A DNA stretch of 64,000 nt from Epichloe hybrida (taxonomy: Eukaryota > Ascomycota > Sordariomycetes > Hypocreales > Clavicipitaceae): assembly GCA_019022495.1 (NCBI GenBank), contig JAFEKR010000016.1, forward strand, positions 434,001 through 498,000, read 5' to 3'. A model generated the notes under the pieces. The model had not been told where the DNA came from, searched no databases, and saw nothing but the letters and a program-made list of their open reading frames with translations. A program made the position numbers and the translations under genes. Below are positions 10,601 to 21,573 of the stretch, piece after piece; the stretch's first letter is position 1, and the number at the start of each line of letters is the position of its first letter.

Positions 10601-12240
10601 AGGTTTTTGTAAAGGTTCTTACCTATAATCCTAGCCTTAACTTAGTTATTCCCTAACTACTATTTATTATAATTTAGTATAAACCTCTAAAGGTCTTACT
10701 AGTGTAAATTAGTAGCTAAAAGGGTAATAAATATACCTAGGTAGCTAAGAGTATAAACATACGCCTTAAGCTAGTTCTTACGGCCTCCCTAGTATGCTTA
10801 TGTGCCTTATAGGCTCCCTAAGAATCTTACTATAAAGTTAAGTAATGCCTTAGCTTTAGTAGTATCTAAGTTAAAAGCTAGTTAAAGCTAGTTAATATTA
10901 ACAGCCTAATAGTAATATTCTCTCTTAATAAAGTAAGCGCTTTACTTATTCACTTGCTAACACATAAGCGTATTAAATATAATATAGCAAAATTAAGGAT
11001 GCTAAGTAAAGCAGCTATTATTATACTTTATTAGGTGATTAATATAGTTAGAGTAGCTTATAGTGCGTTCGTAAGGCTTAATAAACTTAGCTTCTTTGTT
11101 TAGAAAGAGACCTAGAAATGCTTCTAAGAGTAATAGCTAAGACTAATTAAACTTGTTTAAAGGTATGCTATAAATGTTAGGTATATTAAGGTATATCTAA
11201 GGTTTAACTTACTAGAGGGGAATTTACTCTAGTAACACCTAAGGCCTATTAGAACCTTAAAGCTAATAATAGAGTTGTGTAAGCTCCTATTGCTAAGTGA
11301 TAAAATTAGGAACCATAGCTTTATTAAAGTGTGTATTAATCTAGTTATTATCTTTATTAAGGTAGGTCTCTTTAATATTAATGGCGTTAGTTGCCTCTAC
11401 TATAAGCTAGTCTATAATATCTCTATTACTAGGTAACTAGAGTAAATTATTCTTATTTATGTTAATATAGCAATACCTAGGATGATTTAAACGGAGATAT
11501 ATAAGCCAGGCCTAGATAATAGGCTACTGCACTCTGAATTAGTTACGGAACTAACGTATTATATGTAGCTAATTTATCTGATTTATAGGTTAAAGGATAA
11601 TAATATTAAGATCCCTAGGTAAAAGCGGTAGCTAGTTATAGACTTAACTAATATTCTTTATAAAGTTAACTATATAGCCCTTGTATTTATACTACTAACC
11701 ATAATAGGTCATAACTATAACATGAACGTAAACCTTAGTAATAAGCATCTCTTTAGTCTGCGTAAGCTTAGGTAAATAGCCTAGAACCAACCTAGGATTA
11801 AGCTTATTTTCTTTAGACTAAAAAAAGGGCTAACTAGCGCGGCATTAATTACAAGATGCGCGGCCCTAGGGGACTACGTTGTAATAGTTATAAGAGTAGC
11901 AGATTCTATTCCTAACCTTAAGACTAAACTATCTTATCTTATAATAAGTGTAATACTCTATAGTATTTAACGCTAGGCTTACTACCTAGTAGCTAATTAA
12001 GCTATAGTTACGCTTAGTTAGGTATAACTAGTCTAGATCTCCCTAAAAGACTAGATTAGGTAAGATAAGTAAATCCTAAGAAGCAGACTTACTAAGGTTT
12101 AAAGGTAGACGTGGTTACACTAATAAACGCTAAGAAAGTGATATATTTAGATTAGAATCCCCTACTAAGGACTAAGAAGGTGTAAAATTATCTATTATAT
12201 TATGATTACACTATTCACAATATCTATGTTTTACTCTATC
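7690..12240 (-). mobile_element. RIP-inactivated Helitron: decayed Rep/PIF1-helicase gene
   Basis: Reading the minus strand through stops recovers the domain order of a fungal Helitron. (1) CxxC finger YCE*CNH near 12,210. (2) DUF6570-like segment at 11,765-11,460: EMLITKVYVHV, YKYKGYIVNF, LPLLPRDLNIIIL, with W-L-x-x-L-R-x-N-H-P at its end. (3) Rep domain about 10,800-10,330: YLGIFITLLATNLH, YFKIYF..LFFK, then GSPYAY at 10,485-10,471 where the HUH pair should be. (4) PIF1-type helicase: Walker A GGIGKSFIIHAI (8967-8938), Walker B region IIINKKS (8724-8701), and motif VI YITILRVKMLKGIIF (7785-7740). Stops fall mostly where Gln, Arg or Trp is expected (CAA/CAG, CGA, TGG), as CpA-to-TpA changes predict. 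Span fits a ~1,500-residue RepHel protein. Recognition was from memory of family consensus; no alignment was run. Confidence 0.87.
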
Positions 12241-14700
12241 AGGAGTAATAAAGCTCTAGTAGGTAAATATATAATAATATAATAGGCATTATTTCTATTC
12301 CATGCCTAGGATAGGATTATTATTGTTATCTAGGTTACTTGCTATATTAATTTAGCTACTAAAGAGTTTCTAAACTCCTAGCTAATATAAAGAGGCTACC
12401 TAGTGTAAAATAGTAGCTAATAAAGGGGTAGGGTTAGGTTCTTCCCTAGCTTATTATATAACTTAATACTCTTATTAGATTATAGCTTACTCTAGTTTAG
12501 TATAAATACATAGTGTTAAGAGTAGGTTAACATACCTATAAAGAACACGCCTTAGCTTTATCTAGTATATCTTAAGAAGCCTATCTATAGCAAAGAAACC
12601 TTATTAATCTATATATTATTTATTATAAGAAATTAGCTATAATCTCTTGTAAGCCTATAGCTTATTACTATTAGGGTAATAGTATAGGAAGTTACTAAGT
12701 TTATTACTACTTAGGGGATTACACTCTAGTAATTAGGCACTTGCTACTACCGCGTACTATAGCTATTATAGAACGTAAGAATTATATAAGAGCTTAAGAC
12801 TATAGTTATATTAGTATTAGGGTAATATTAGGGTGCTAAGTAGTAGTAGTAGCATATACTAGTGTGTTTTATTAATTATAGTATACTAGGCATTTTTATA
12901 TTAACTTATCCCTATTCTTTAAGCTAATAAATTTATTAATAGGTTTGTCCTATTTATAACGCTAATATATACGTGTTTTAGAGGTATTATTAGGGATATC
13001 TATAATATTAGCTAGGTTCTTATAGCCTAGATTACAAGAAGAATTAGGTAGTAGTATAGGAGGAGTAAGAGAAGCTATCTTATTATAATGATTTACTATA
13101 TTATATATAGCTTAGAGAAAGTAAGATAATAATTAGATAATAATAGGTATAGCTTTATTATTATAGATAAGGATATAGAAAAGAAAAGCAGAGAAAAGTT
13201 AAGAAGGAAATTCAGGTTAGTATAAGAGAAAAAAGTAAGAGGTAAGAGGTAATATATAGTAAGGAAGAAGTGCTTAAATAGGGGAAAGTAGGACTATTAC
13301 ACGTAATACTATGAATTACGTTATAAAGCTACTAGAAAAACACGTAAATAAATCATTATATTAGCAAATCCTATGCTTATTACCTTGCTTTGTAAATCAA
13401 TAGGATTATGCGGTATGCATACGTGCCTACGCGTCTGCGTGCGTGGTTACATCAACTTCACGATATCAAATAGTAGGTGGATTTACGTGGCATTTTTATG
13501 CCTTACTCCTGTCTTAGTATATAGATCTAAAGATAGGTATATAGTTTATAATTATAATATTACTTATAACCTAATATCTACTTAGAACATTACGTTTAGT
13601 GTAGTTAGTAGTAAGGCTAGTACTATTAATTATATTAAACACTATATAGACTAGCCCTATATAGTAAACTACCCTTATAAATTAATAGTTATTATAGGCT
13701 GCTTCCTTACCTAATTTAAAAGAAGAAAGAACTACCTTTGTAGTATTACACTTACTACTATAAAACTAAATACTGTAAATACTATAGATACTATAGAATA
13801 ACTATAGATAACTATAAAATATAGTAATAAATATCTAAACCTAACGCTAAACCTAATATAATATAATATAATATAAAGTAAGCAAATAAGGTAAGAGTAG
13901 TAAACTATAGTAAATAGTAGCTTAATTATGCTATACTAAATTATAAGTAACTTAGTATTCTCCTTCTAACCTTACTAATGTGTAACTATAGATACTTAGG
14001 GACCTAGGGTAATATAATACTTTAACTCCTAATAATCTACTATAGGCGCTAACTCTAGGTTATTAAATAGGTGCTTAAGGTAGTTTCTTTTAAGAAGTGT
14101 TTAGTCCTAACCTACTACTATATAGAGTTACCTAGTAAGGGTAATACTTTTTTAGTGTTAATTTTAGTGTTAAAATTAAGTGTAAGGGCATGCTATAAAT
14201 TATATTTATATAATATAGTAATACTTTACTTTATAATATTATAATAGCAAAAAATAACTAAATTAAAAGGTTATATATTTAAATTATATCTGTGGTTTTT
14301 TTTTTTTATAATTATAAAGTAAGTAATATACTACAAGTCTTTATAAGATATTATAATATTATAAGTTTAAGTCTTTTATAACTATAATTTAACTATAACA
14401 CTACTACTACCACTATATATCTATAATTATAAATTAATTACTAATACTTTATATTATTAAATTTATTTATCTTTAAAGGTATAATATTTTATATTCCCTC
14501 TAGGGGCCCTCTAGGGGCCCTACTAGGGGCTGCCTATAGTAAGCTATTACCTATAGCAGGCTTCCTTCTCCTCCCCCCCCCTATAAAAAGCATTAGGTAG
14601 TTAGGAGAGGTAGAAAAAAATTTCTTAACTAGTTACTAAAGAGTATTTCGCGTCTAACTAATTAGAAGAGACGTCTCTATAGGATAACCTTATTTTAATA

Positions 14701-15330
14701 AAGGGAAAGCGGGAAGCTTCGCTCTACCCTCTTGCCTTCGCCTTGCATGACGCAAATCTCAGGCAAAGCTCCGCTTTCCCTGACAACGCGATCCTGATAG
14801 AGGTCGCTTGCAACGTAACCCACAGCTCGGGAGGGAAAAGTGGCTGGGTTCGCTCTCGTCGCCGCAGCCTTATCATTATCTCGAATGAGGTGACGACCGT
14901 GACGTCCTCAAGTGGGGCCGGTGGCAGCCGGCCGGCTTGACCCTCCCTGCCGACCCGGCTTGGCGATTTTCGTTTGCCCCCAACAAACTGCTCTTGGCCG
15001 AGCCCAAGTTCTGACAACGGCTGACGCGGGCGTCCATTTGTCATCTGCTGAGTGAGAAGCCCCGCGTCAGCATCTTTGTTGCCGGGGGCGAGCGTGGCTT
15101 TCGCCTTCACTTGTGGCGAGCCTTGCCCTGCTTTCGCAGTTGTCTGACAGGAGGCATCGACCAGTAGTAAGCTCAGGCAGAGATATGCACACAAATCGTC
15201 TTCATCTGTCGCCAGTCAGTTCTTGTACAAGTGGGCGAACTTGTTCGTCTGTGACTGTTGTACTACGATTACTATATACATGCATGATGCTTGTTTGCAC
15301 ATCTCTACCAGAGTGCGGGCATTCCATGTT
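14701..15330. other. Normal-GC spacer between AT-rich block and leucyl-tRNA synthetase
   Basis: Composition is normal. The longest minus frame (to 15194) lacks an ATG at its start and shows no family features. I see no supported gene; the 3' UTR of the synthetase gene should lie here. Confidence 0.5.
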
Positions 15331-18318
15331 TTACAAGACAAAGTTCATCACCTTGCCGCCCCGCACGGGAATGGCTCTCTTGGCTCTCGTCAAGTCATAC
15401 TTGCCATCTCCAAACCGCTCCTTGCCAACTTCCGTGTCGAGAATTGCTGTAATCATCCAGCCTTTCAGGTCATCGCCCTGCAGCCCAGCTGGTGGAGGAG
15501 GTATATCCACCACACCTCGTATTTTGCCATTGATTTGCACCGCGCAAGACTGACGCCGGGGTTCTAGCATGGCAGAATCCAAAGTGCCGTCTTGTACGGG
15601 GAAGAGGGCTGACTTGAACACTGACCCCTTTGATGGATGCAACACACTCCAGCACTCTTCTGCGAATGCTGGCGTAATCGGTGCCAAGAGCTGCGTAATC
15701 GTACTGGCTGCACGCTTCTTGATTACACTGTCAGCTTTTGAGCTCGCCAAGCTATTGGTGAGACTCATCAGGTCCGACACGACTGTGTTCAGGGAGTAGA
15801 CTTCGGCGTATGACCTCGTGACGGAAGCAACAGTGTGCTGCACCTGTCGCCACAAAGCAGCATCTGCATCCCATCGCGACAGCTCTGCGGCATTCATCGA
15901 GTCCATCTTCTGATACCTCGATTCCAGGAATTTCCTGATCTCTACAGATCCATCATCGGACGCCGGGGTTGCCACCACTTGGTCATGCAGTCTCTGCAGC
16001 CAGCGAGTAACACCGGAGATTTTGGACTCGTCCCAGTTGAGCACATCTCCCACTGGCGCCTGAAAAAGAATGTGGGCTCTTGTGGCATCGGCACCGTACT
16101 TGGCAATGAATTCTGTTGGGTCAACGCCGTTGTGCTTGGATTTGGACATCTTCTCAAAAGCCACTGTTGCCCGAGCACCTGTAGCAATGACCCTGGGATT
16201 CAATGGGTCAGATAAATCCACTTCGCTGTGTTTCAGGAATGTTCCATTTTCAGGATTGATGTACGTTCTTCCATGAACCATGCCTTGTGTGATGAGTCGC
16301 TTGAACGGTTCTGCGGATGACGACGTATCCTCGTCGAAACCTGGCATGAGGGAGGTTGATGCCAGGAACTTATAGATGAACCGAGCATACAAAAGGTGCA
16401 GAATTGCGTGCTCAATGCCTCCAATGTAGGTATCAACCGGCAACATCTTGCTCGCTTCAGGGGAAAACGGCTGCTTCGTGTTGTGGGGGTCCACGTAGCG
16501 AGTGTAATACCAGCTCGAGTCCACAAACGTGTCCATGGTGTCTGTATCCCGGCGAGCAGCCCCTTTGCACTTGGGGCAGGTAGTCTTGACAAAGTCGGGC
16601 GACGATTCAAGAGCATTTCCAGTTTTGCTTTCAGTCCAGTGCTGATCAACGTTTGGTAATTGTACGGGAAGTTCTTCGTCAGGAATTGGTACCGCGCCAC
16701 AAGAATCACAGTGAACAATGGGTATAGGAGCCCCCCAGTATCGCTGGCGACTGATCAACCAGTCCCTCAGACGCCACTTCTCGACGGGTTTGGCCAGACT
16801 GGCTGCCTCAAGCATGCGCACCATGATCTGTCCGGCTTCCTGTGATGGCTTCCCCTTGTAGACACCACTGTGATGCGTCATGACGCCATGGTTTACAAAA
16901 GGCCCCTGGCTTGGAAGCACGGTTGTGCAACCGTCTTCTGATGCTGCTAGGACCATGCGTATTGGCTGGTCTGTTTGATGTGTCTCCCAGAATGAATGAT
17001 CCCGCAGATCATGGCCAGGAACACCCATGACGGCTCCCTCGCCGTAGTCACCCAGCACGTAGGGTGCTACATATATGGGCAGCGAGGCCTTGGTGGCATC
17101 GGGGGTGTCGTCGTGGTAAGCCAGCGGGTTGATGGCTCGTATTTGAGGCAGAAGATAGCCCACCTTGGAGTCTTGGGGCAGACCAGGTAGCGTGTCCAGA
17201 AAAGCTTGTAGCTCGGCGTCTGTTTGTGCTAATTGACTGACAACGGGATGAGAGGCGGAAAGTGCAATGTATTGGACGCCAAACAGGGTATCGGGCCGTG
17301 TCGTGAAGACCTCGATTGCTGCGCCAAGATTCGCACCTCCCATGGCCATGACTGGGAACTTGATCATGGCACCAGTAGACTTCCCCAGCCAGTTTTTCTG
17401 TTGAGAAATGACGCGCTCCGGCCAGGCATTGTCCTTGGCCAACTCTTCCAAGCCTCTGAGAAGTGCCTCGCGATATTGCGAGGTGCGGAAAAACCATTGC
17501 TTCAACTTTCTCTTTTCTACTTTGGCACCTGATCTCCAAGAGCAGCCATTGGCATCTACCTGCTCGTTCGCCAGGACTGTCTTGTCCACAGGGTCATAGT
17601 TGACTTCGGCCTCGGCTTGGTATGCAAGGCCTCGCTCGTATAACATGAGGAAGAGCTTCTGTGTGTGCTTGTAAAACTCGGGTTCGCAGGTAGTGACCTC
17701 CTAGGAAGCCGTTAGTCCTTGAGCGTTGTGAACCCCCTCCCCTTTCTTTTCAGTCATTGGAGTACTCACACAGCTCCAGTCCCAGCTACCATTCATGTTA
17801 TCAATCTGCTCCTTCATCTTGGCAATGTTGGTCCTTGTCCAAATTCCTGGGGCAATTCCTCGTTCTTGAGCCGCATTTTCAGCCGGCAGACCAAATGCAT
17901 CCCAGCCCATGGGCAGCAAGACATCGTCCCCTTTCATTCTGTTGTATCGAGCGACGACGTCGGCAATTGTATAGACTCGCAGGTGCCCAAGATGTAGGCT
18001 GCCGGATGGATAGGGAAACATTGACAGAACGTAGTTTCTCTTTCGGGTGGCCGTGGGCGAAGCTGCGTCTTGTTGGTCCTGAAATCGGATGGCACCTTTT
18101 TCTTCGTCTTCGTTCCATCTTTGCCTCCATTTGATGTCCAAAGATTTCAGATCAACGGCGTAGGATCTCGGCGTTGCACCGCTTGACGGTGTGGTAGGTG
18201 CCCATTTTGTGAGGCGCACTCTGCGTGCACCGCCAGGCATGCATATCCATCGCGCAGCAGACCAAAGTACCGGGCCGATAGACTTGCAGCCCGTGTGCTT
18301 TGCGTAGACGAGCTGCAT
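15331..18318 (-). CDS. Mitochondrial leucyl-tRNA synthetase (class Ia)
   Basis: Two exons, 18318-17770 and 17700-15331; intron donor GTGAGT, acceptor CTAG, 69 nt; predicted 972 aa. The frame is open upstream to 18720, but the ATG at 18318 (MQLVYAKH...) starts a basic, Arg/Ser-rich N-terminus suited to mitochondrial import; ATG 18240 is a second candidate. Class Ia HIGH motif is [10 protein letters not shown] (exon 1), followed by [14 protein letters not shown]. The CP1 editing domain shows [12 protein letters not shown] and [28 protein letters not shown] is the KMSKS loop. An anticodon-binding domain and a C-terminal QINGKIRG block complete it. This is the bacterial/mitochondrial type (yeast NAM2 equivalent); it charges mitochondrial tRNA-Leu. 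In yeast the enzyme also aids group I intron splicing; nothing here tests that. Confidence 0.95.
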
Positions 18319-19177
18319 CAGGGCAATTGCATCATACAAGCAGGGGCAGATATACCTGGTGAGAGACAAGCCAGCCGTCGATGGACGAGGCCGCCTGTCG
18401 AAAAAACTAGAAGGCGTGACGAGACGAGAATTGACGAGAATTCGCTGCGAAAGTCGGACGGCAGGACCCTGCAGGGATCCTGCCGTTTCGGGACCTTGTG
18501 CGTCATCTGGTCCGTACAATATGTATGTATTACGGAGTATATAATCCGTACCCCAACAGACCACTGCTTCTTCTGCTTCTTCTTCTGATTGCTTCCTTCC
18601 TTCTCGCTGGCGCACTACACTACGGGCGCACAAGTGGAGTTGGCTGGGTTGACTGGGCGCTTTGAACCTGGACCGCTCAAATACTCCGTCAATACTCCGT
18701 AGTCGGTGCATATATTTCAATCTTCGTCGCGCTGGCGGCGTGCCCGCTGTGGAGCGTTGGTTTTAGACTGACTACCAACCTCTTCTCCCCTCGGCTTGCC
18801 TTTGTGTTTTAAACAATACTTCCTTCATTACAGCTTGGACAGGAACGCCTCTCAGACAAGTGAAAGCCCTTCTCCTGGACAAAGCTCGGCTTCCCGGCTT
18901 TCTGACTGTCTCGTCCATCATTCTGCGAACGACCGTGCGCGCGTGTTCGGAGCTGCATGAGCTGCATCAATTTCCCCTCCCCCCGATCGCGATAAGCCTG
19001 CCATAAGTGTTGGGTTCGGCTCGTCGCCACTTGGGTAGCTTTGCACTCGACCGATATCTTGCCCCGCGGTAGAAGCAGATACAGGGCATCCCGTCTTGAA
19101 GACATTTCTCGTATCGACGTATTTCGATTCTCTAGATAACACCACCTTCCATCATCCTCGTCCCCATTGTCGCTGCC
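18319..19177. promoter_or_regulatory. Divergent promoter region, leucyl-tRNA synthetase / MTHFR
   Basis: About 860 bp between divergent starts. It contains two groups of the dispersed TACGGAGT / ACTCCGTA motif (18532-18549 and 18683-18703) and CT-rich tracts. No gene supported. Confidence 0.5.
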
Positions 19178-21193
19178 ATGATGGACGACAAAATCACGGA
19201 CAAGATTGCCGCTCTACCAGCCGATGGGGAGTATTTCTCCCTCGAATTTTTCCCGCCCAAAACGGCCATGGGCTTTTCCAATCTACGGCATCGACTACAA
19301 CGCATGGAACAGGCTCTCAAACCTCTGTTTGTCAATGTCACATGGGGCGCTGGCGGATCGACTGCCACCAAGTCGTTGGAGCTCGCAGAGCTATGCCAAC
19401 GGGAGCTGGGCCTCACAACCTGTTTGCACTTGACCTGCACCAACATGAGCAAGCGACTTGTTGATAAAGCGCTTGAAGACGCCAGGGTTCTTGGCATCCG
19501 CAACATTCTCGCTTTGAGAGGCGATCCTCCTCGAAAAGAAGAATACCGAGACGCAGAAGATTCTGAAGATGATGGCGGTGATGATTATACATGGGCCATT
19601 GACCTCGTACGATATATTCGACGGAAATACAATGATTACTTCTGTATCGGTGTGGCTGCATACCCCGAGGGGCACGCCGATGGGAGCCACCCAATGGGAC
19701 AAAGCTTGGAACATGACTTGCCTTATCTCGTGGATAAGGTCCAGGCCGGCGCCGACTTCATCATGACCCAGTTGTTCTTCGACATCAACGCTTACGATCG
19801 TTTCGAAAAGACCCTGAGAGAACATCCCAGCGGAGCGTTCAAGACCATTCCTATTATGCCCGGGCTGATGCCCATTCAGAGTTATCAAATGATCAAGAGA
19901 ACAACCAAGCTCAGTCATGCCAAGATGCCGAGTGCCATTATGGACCGGCTTGACGCTGTCAAGGGCGACGATGAGAGGATCAAGCTCGTCGGTGTGGAAA
20001 TTGTCAGCGAGCTGGTAGATCAGATCAGGGCCATCAAGGACCGGTCGCCGGGCCGTAAAGGCTATCATTTCTACACACTCAACCTGGAAAAGGCCGTTTC
20101 CTTCATTGTCGAGGGAACCGGTCTCATTCCGCATGACGCAAGAAGGGAGGAGGCAGTTGTCGACGACTCGACGGCTCTTGCGCCACCTATGTTGCAGATC
20201 AATGGAAATCGGACTTCAAGCCACTCGAGGACGTCCAGAAGAAGATCATCTGTTGGTTCAGACCCCTATAACCGCGTCATCGTTGGCGGTCGGCCAGCTA
20301 CACATCCCGAATGGGAGACAACTGGCCAGGAGGCCGGTGTGCCTGCCGAGAGCATCAATTCTCGCGCCAACACGCTCGCGATATCCGAAGGCGAAGGCGT
20401 GCTGGGTCGAGAAGCCACGTGGGATGATTTCCCCAACGGGCGTTTTGGTGACTCGAGATCACCGGCGTACGGTGAGATTGATGGCTACGGTGTGAGCCTG
20501 CACATGTCTGTCAACCAAGCTGTCAGTCTATGGGGACACCCCAAGACACACGCAGACATCAACGAAATATTTGTTAAACACATCAAAGGGGAAGTTTCGG
20601 CTATCCCCTGGAGCGAGGAAGGTTTATCTGCAGAGTCGTCGACCATTCAGCCCCGTCTGATAGACATGAACAGCAAGGGCTGGCTGACGGTAGCTTCGCA
20701 ACCTGCCGTCAACGGCGTCCCATCCAGTGACAGCACGTTCGGATGGGGCCCAGCGAATGGCTTCGTGTTCCAGAAGGCCTTTGCCGAATTCTTCCTGCCC
20801 TCAGCCGACTGGCACGTACTGGCAGACAAGCTGAAGGATTCTGACTACCGCGACAGCGTTTGTTTCTACGCCGCCAATGCCAAGGGCGAGTTCGTGTCCT
20901 CGGACGTCCCTGGCGGAATCTCCACACACACCGTCGCAGCGAGCACCAACGCAGTAACATGGGGCGTGTTCCCGGGCAAAGAGATTGTCACGCCGACGAT
21001 TATCGAAGAAGTCAGTTTCAAGGCATGGAGCGAAGAGGCATTTGGGATCTGGGGCGAGTGGGCCAAGGTCTACGGACGGGGGTCAGATAGCGATAAGTTG
21101 CTGAGCAGCATCAGGTCAGATTACTGGCTCGTCAACATCATCCACCACGATTTCATAGATAAAGAGGCGTTGTGGAACTTGCTGCTCGGCTGA
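19178..21193 (+). CDS. met12: Methylenetetrahydrofolate reductase, Met12-like
   Basis: Single exon, 671 aa from ATG 19178 to TGA 21191-21193. Reduces 5,10-methylene-THF to 5-methyl-THF, the methyl donor for methionine synthesis, using FAD. N-terminal TIM barrel (about 1-310): SLEFFPPKT carries the catalytic Glu region, then VTWGAGGST, HLTCTNM, ILALRGDPP, GVAAYPEGH and DFIMTQLFFD, all family blocks. A low-complexity Ser/Arg-rich linker (~335-440) leads to the C-terminal eukaryotic regulatory domain (SAM-binding in the family), with WGVFPGKEIVTPTI and EEAFGIWGEWA near its end. The SLEFFPPKT...VTWGAGG wording is closer to yeast Met12 than to Met13, so I assign the Met12 paralogue with moderate certainty; the enzyme family is certain. 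Confidence 0.95.
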   Translation: MMDDKITDKIAALPADGEYFSLEFFPPKTAMGFSNLRHRLQRMEQALKPLFVNVTWGAGGSTATKSLELAELCQRELGLTTCLHLTCTNMSKRLVDKALEDARVLGIRNILALRGDPPRKEEYRDAEDSEDDGGDDYTWAIDLVRYIRRKYNDYFCIGVAAYPEGHADGSHPMGQSLEHDLPYLVDKVQAGADFIMTQLFFDINAYDRFEKTLREHPSGAFKTIPIMPGLMPIQSYQMIKRTTKLSHAKMPSAIMDRLDAVKGDDERIKLVGVEIVSELVDQIRAIKDRSPGRKGYHFYTLNLEKAVSFIVEGTGLIPHDARREEAVVDDSTALAPPMLQINGNRTSSHSRTSRRRSSVGSDPYNRVIVGGRPATHPEWETTGQEAGVPAESINSRANTLAISEGEGVLGREATWDDFPNGRFGDSRSPAYGEIDGYGVSLHMSVNQAVSLWGHPKTHADINEIFVKHIKGEVSAIPWSEEGLSAESSTIQPRLIDMNSKGWLTVASQPAVNGVPSSDSTFGWGPANGFVFQKAFAEFFLPSADWHVLADKLKDSDYRDSVCFYAANAKGEFVSSDVPGGISTHTVAASTNAVTWGVFPGKEIVTPTIIEEVSFKAWSEEAFGIWGEWAKVYGRGSDSDKLLSSIRSDYWLVNIIHHDFIDKEALWNLLLG

Positions 21194-21573
21194 TAAAGGT
21201 TCGGGGACCAGAAGTAGAAAGCAAAGCCTTTGTATACTATGAAAAGATGACCACTATGTGCATCCAGGCATAAATCCTGGCCTGGGTAAACTTTTTCCGT
21301 CTCGAGATGTGTGCTCCAGCCATCTAAAGCATTGCAACTCTTTTCGTGTTAATGAAGGATCCCGGAATCCCTTTTATCTCTGCGCAATTGCCAGGCCGTG
21401 TCCACCTCTAAGTGTGTAGACACTCTTTGACCCCCCAACGCCAGCCATATTCCACGGTGCCATTTTCCCTTTCGCGGAAAAAAAAAAAAAAAAAAGAGTA
21501 GAAAAAAAAGGATCAAGCAATTCTTCCAATCTCAAACAATGTTCTCATTCGTCCCCATTCTCTGAAGGTGCCC
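21194..21573. other. Convergent spacer
   Basis: 3' flanks of MTHFR and the next minus-strand gene. Contains poly-A runs near 21478-21496; nothing else seen. Confidence 0.5.

Larger units (their letters stand above)
7090..14700. repeat. AT-rich, TpA-rich block with RIP-like decay (transposon graveyard)
   Basis: About 7.6 kb in which every frame is broken by TAA/TAG; the only ORF over 60 codons (13373-13585) has no recognisable content. The text is dominated by TA, TAA, TAG and CTA, with CpA/TpG scarce, as expected when repeat-induced point mutation turns CpA into TpA on both strands. Flanks switch back to normal GC within a few hundred bases. The left 5 kb still shows a Helitron protein (separate entry). 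The right part (about 12.3-14.7 kb) must hold the 5' side of that element or other remnants; I could not identify it. Near 14491-14531 are short CTAGGGGCC repeats. Confidence 0.88.

Noticed and set aside
13373..13585. 70-codon ORF in the AT-rich block
   Set aside because: Chance opening in decayed DNA; Tyr/Ile/Asn-rich, no similarity recognised.
14724..15194. 156-codon minus-strand ORF beside the AT-rich block
   Set aside because: Starts on TTG rather than ATG, no recognisable motifs, low-complexity charged sequence; probably a chance frame in the synthetase 3' flank.
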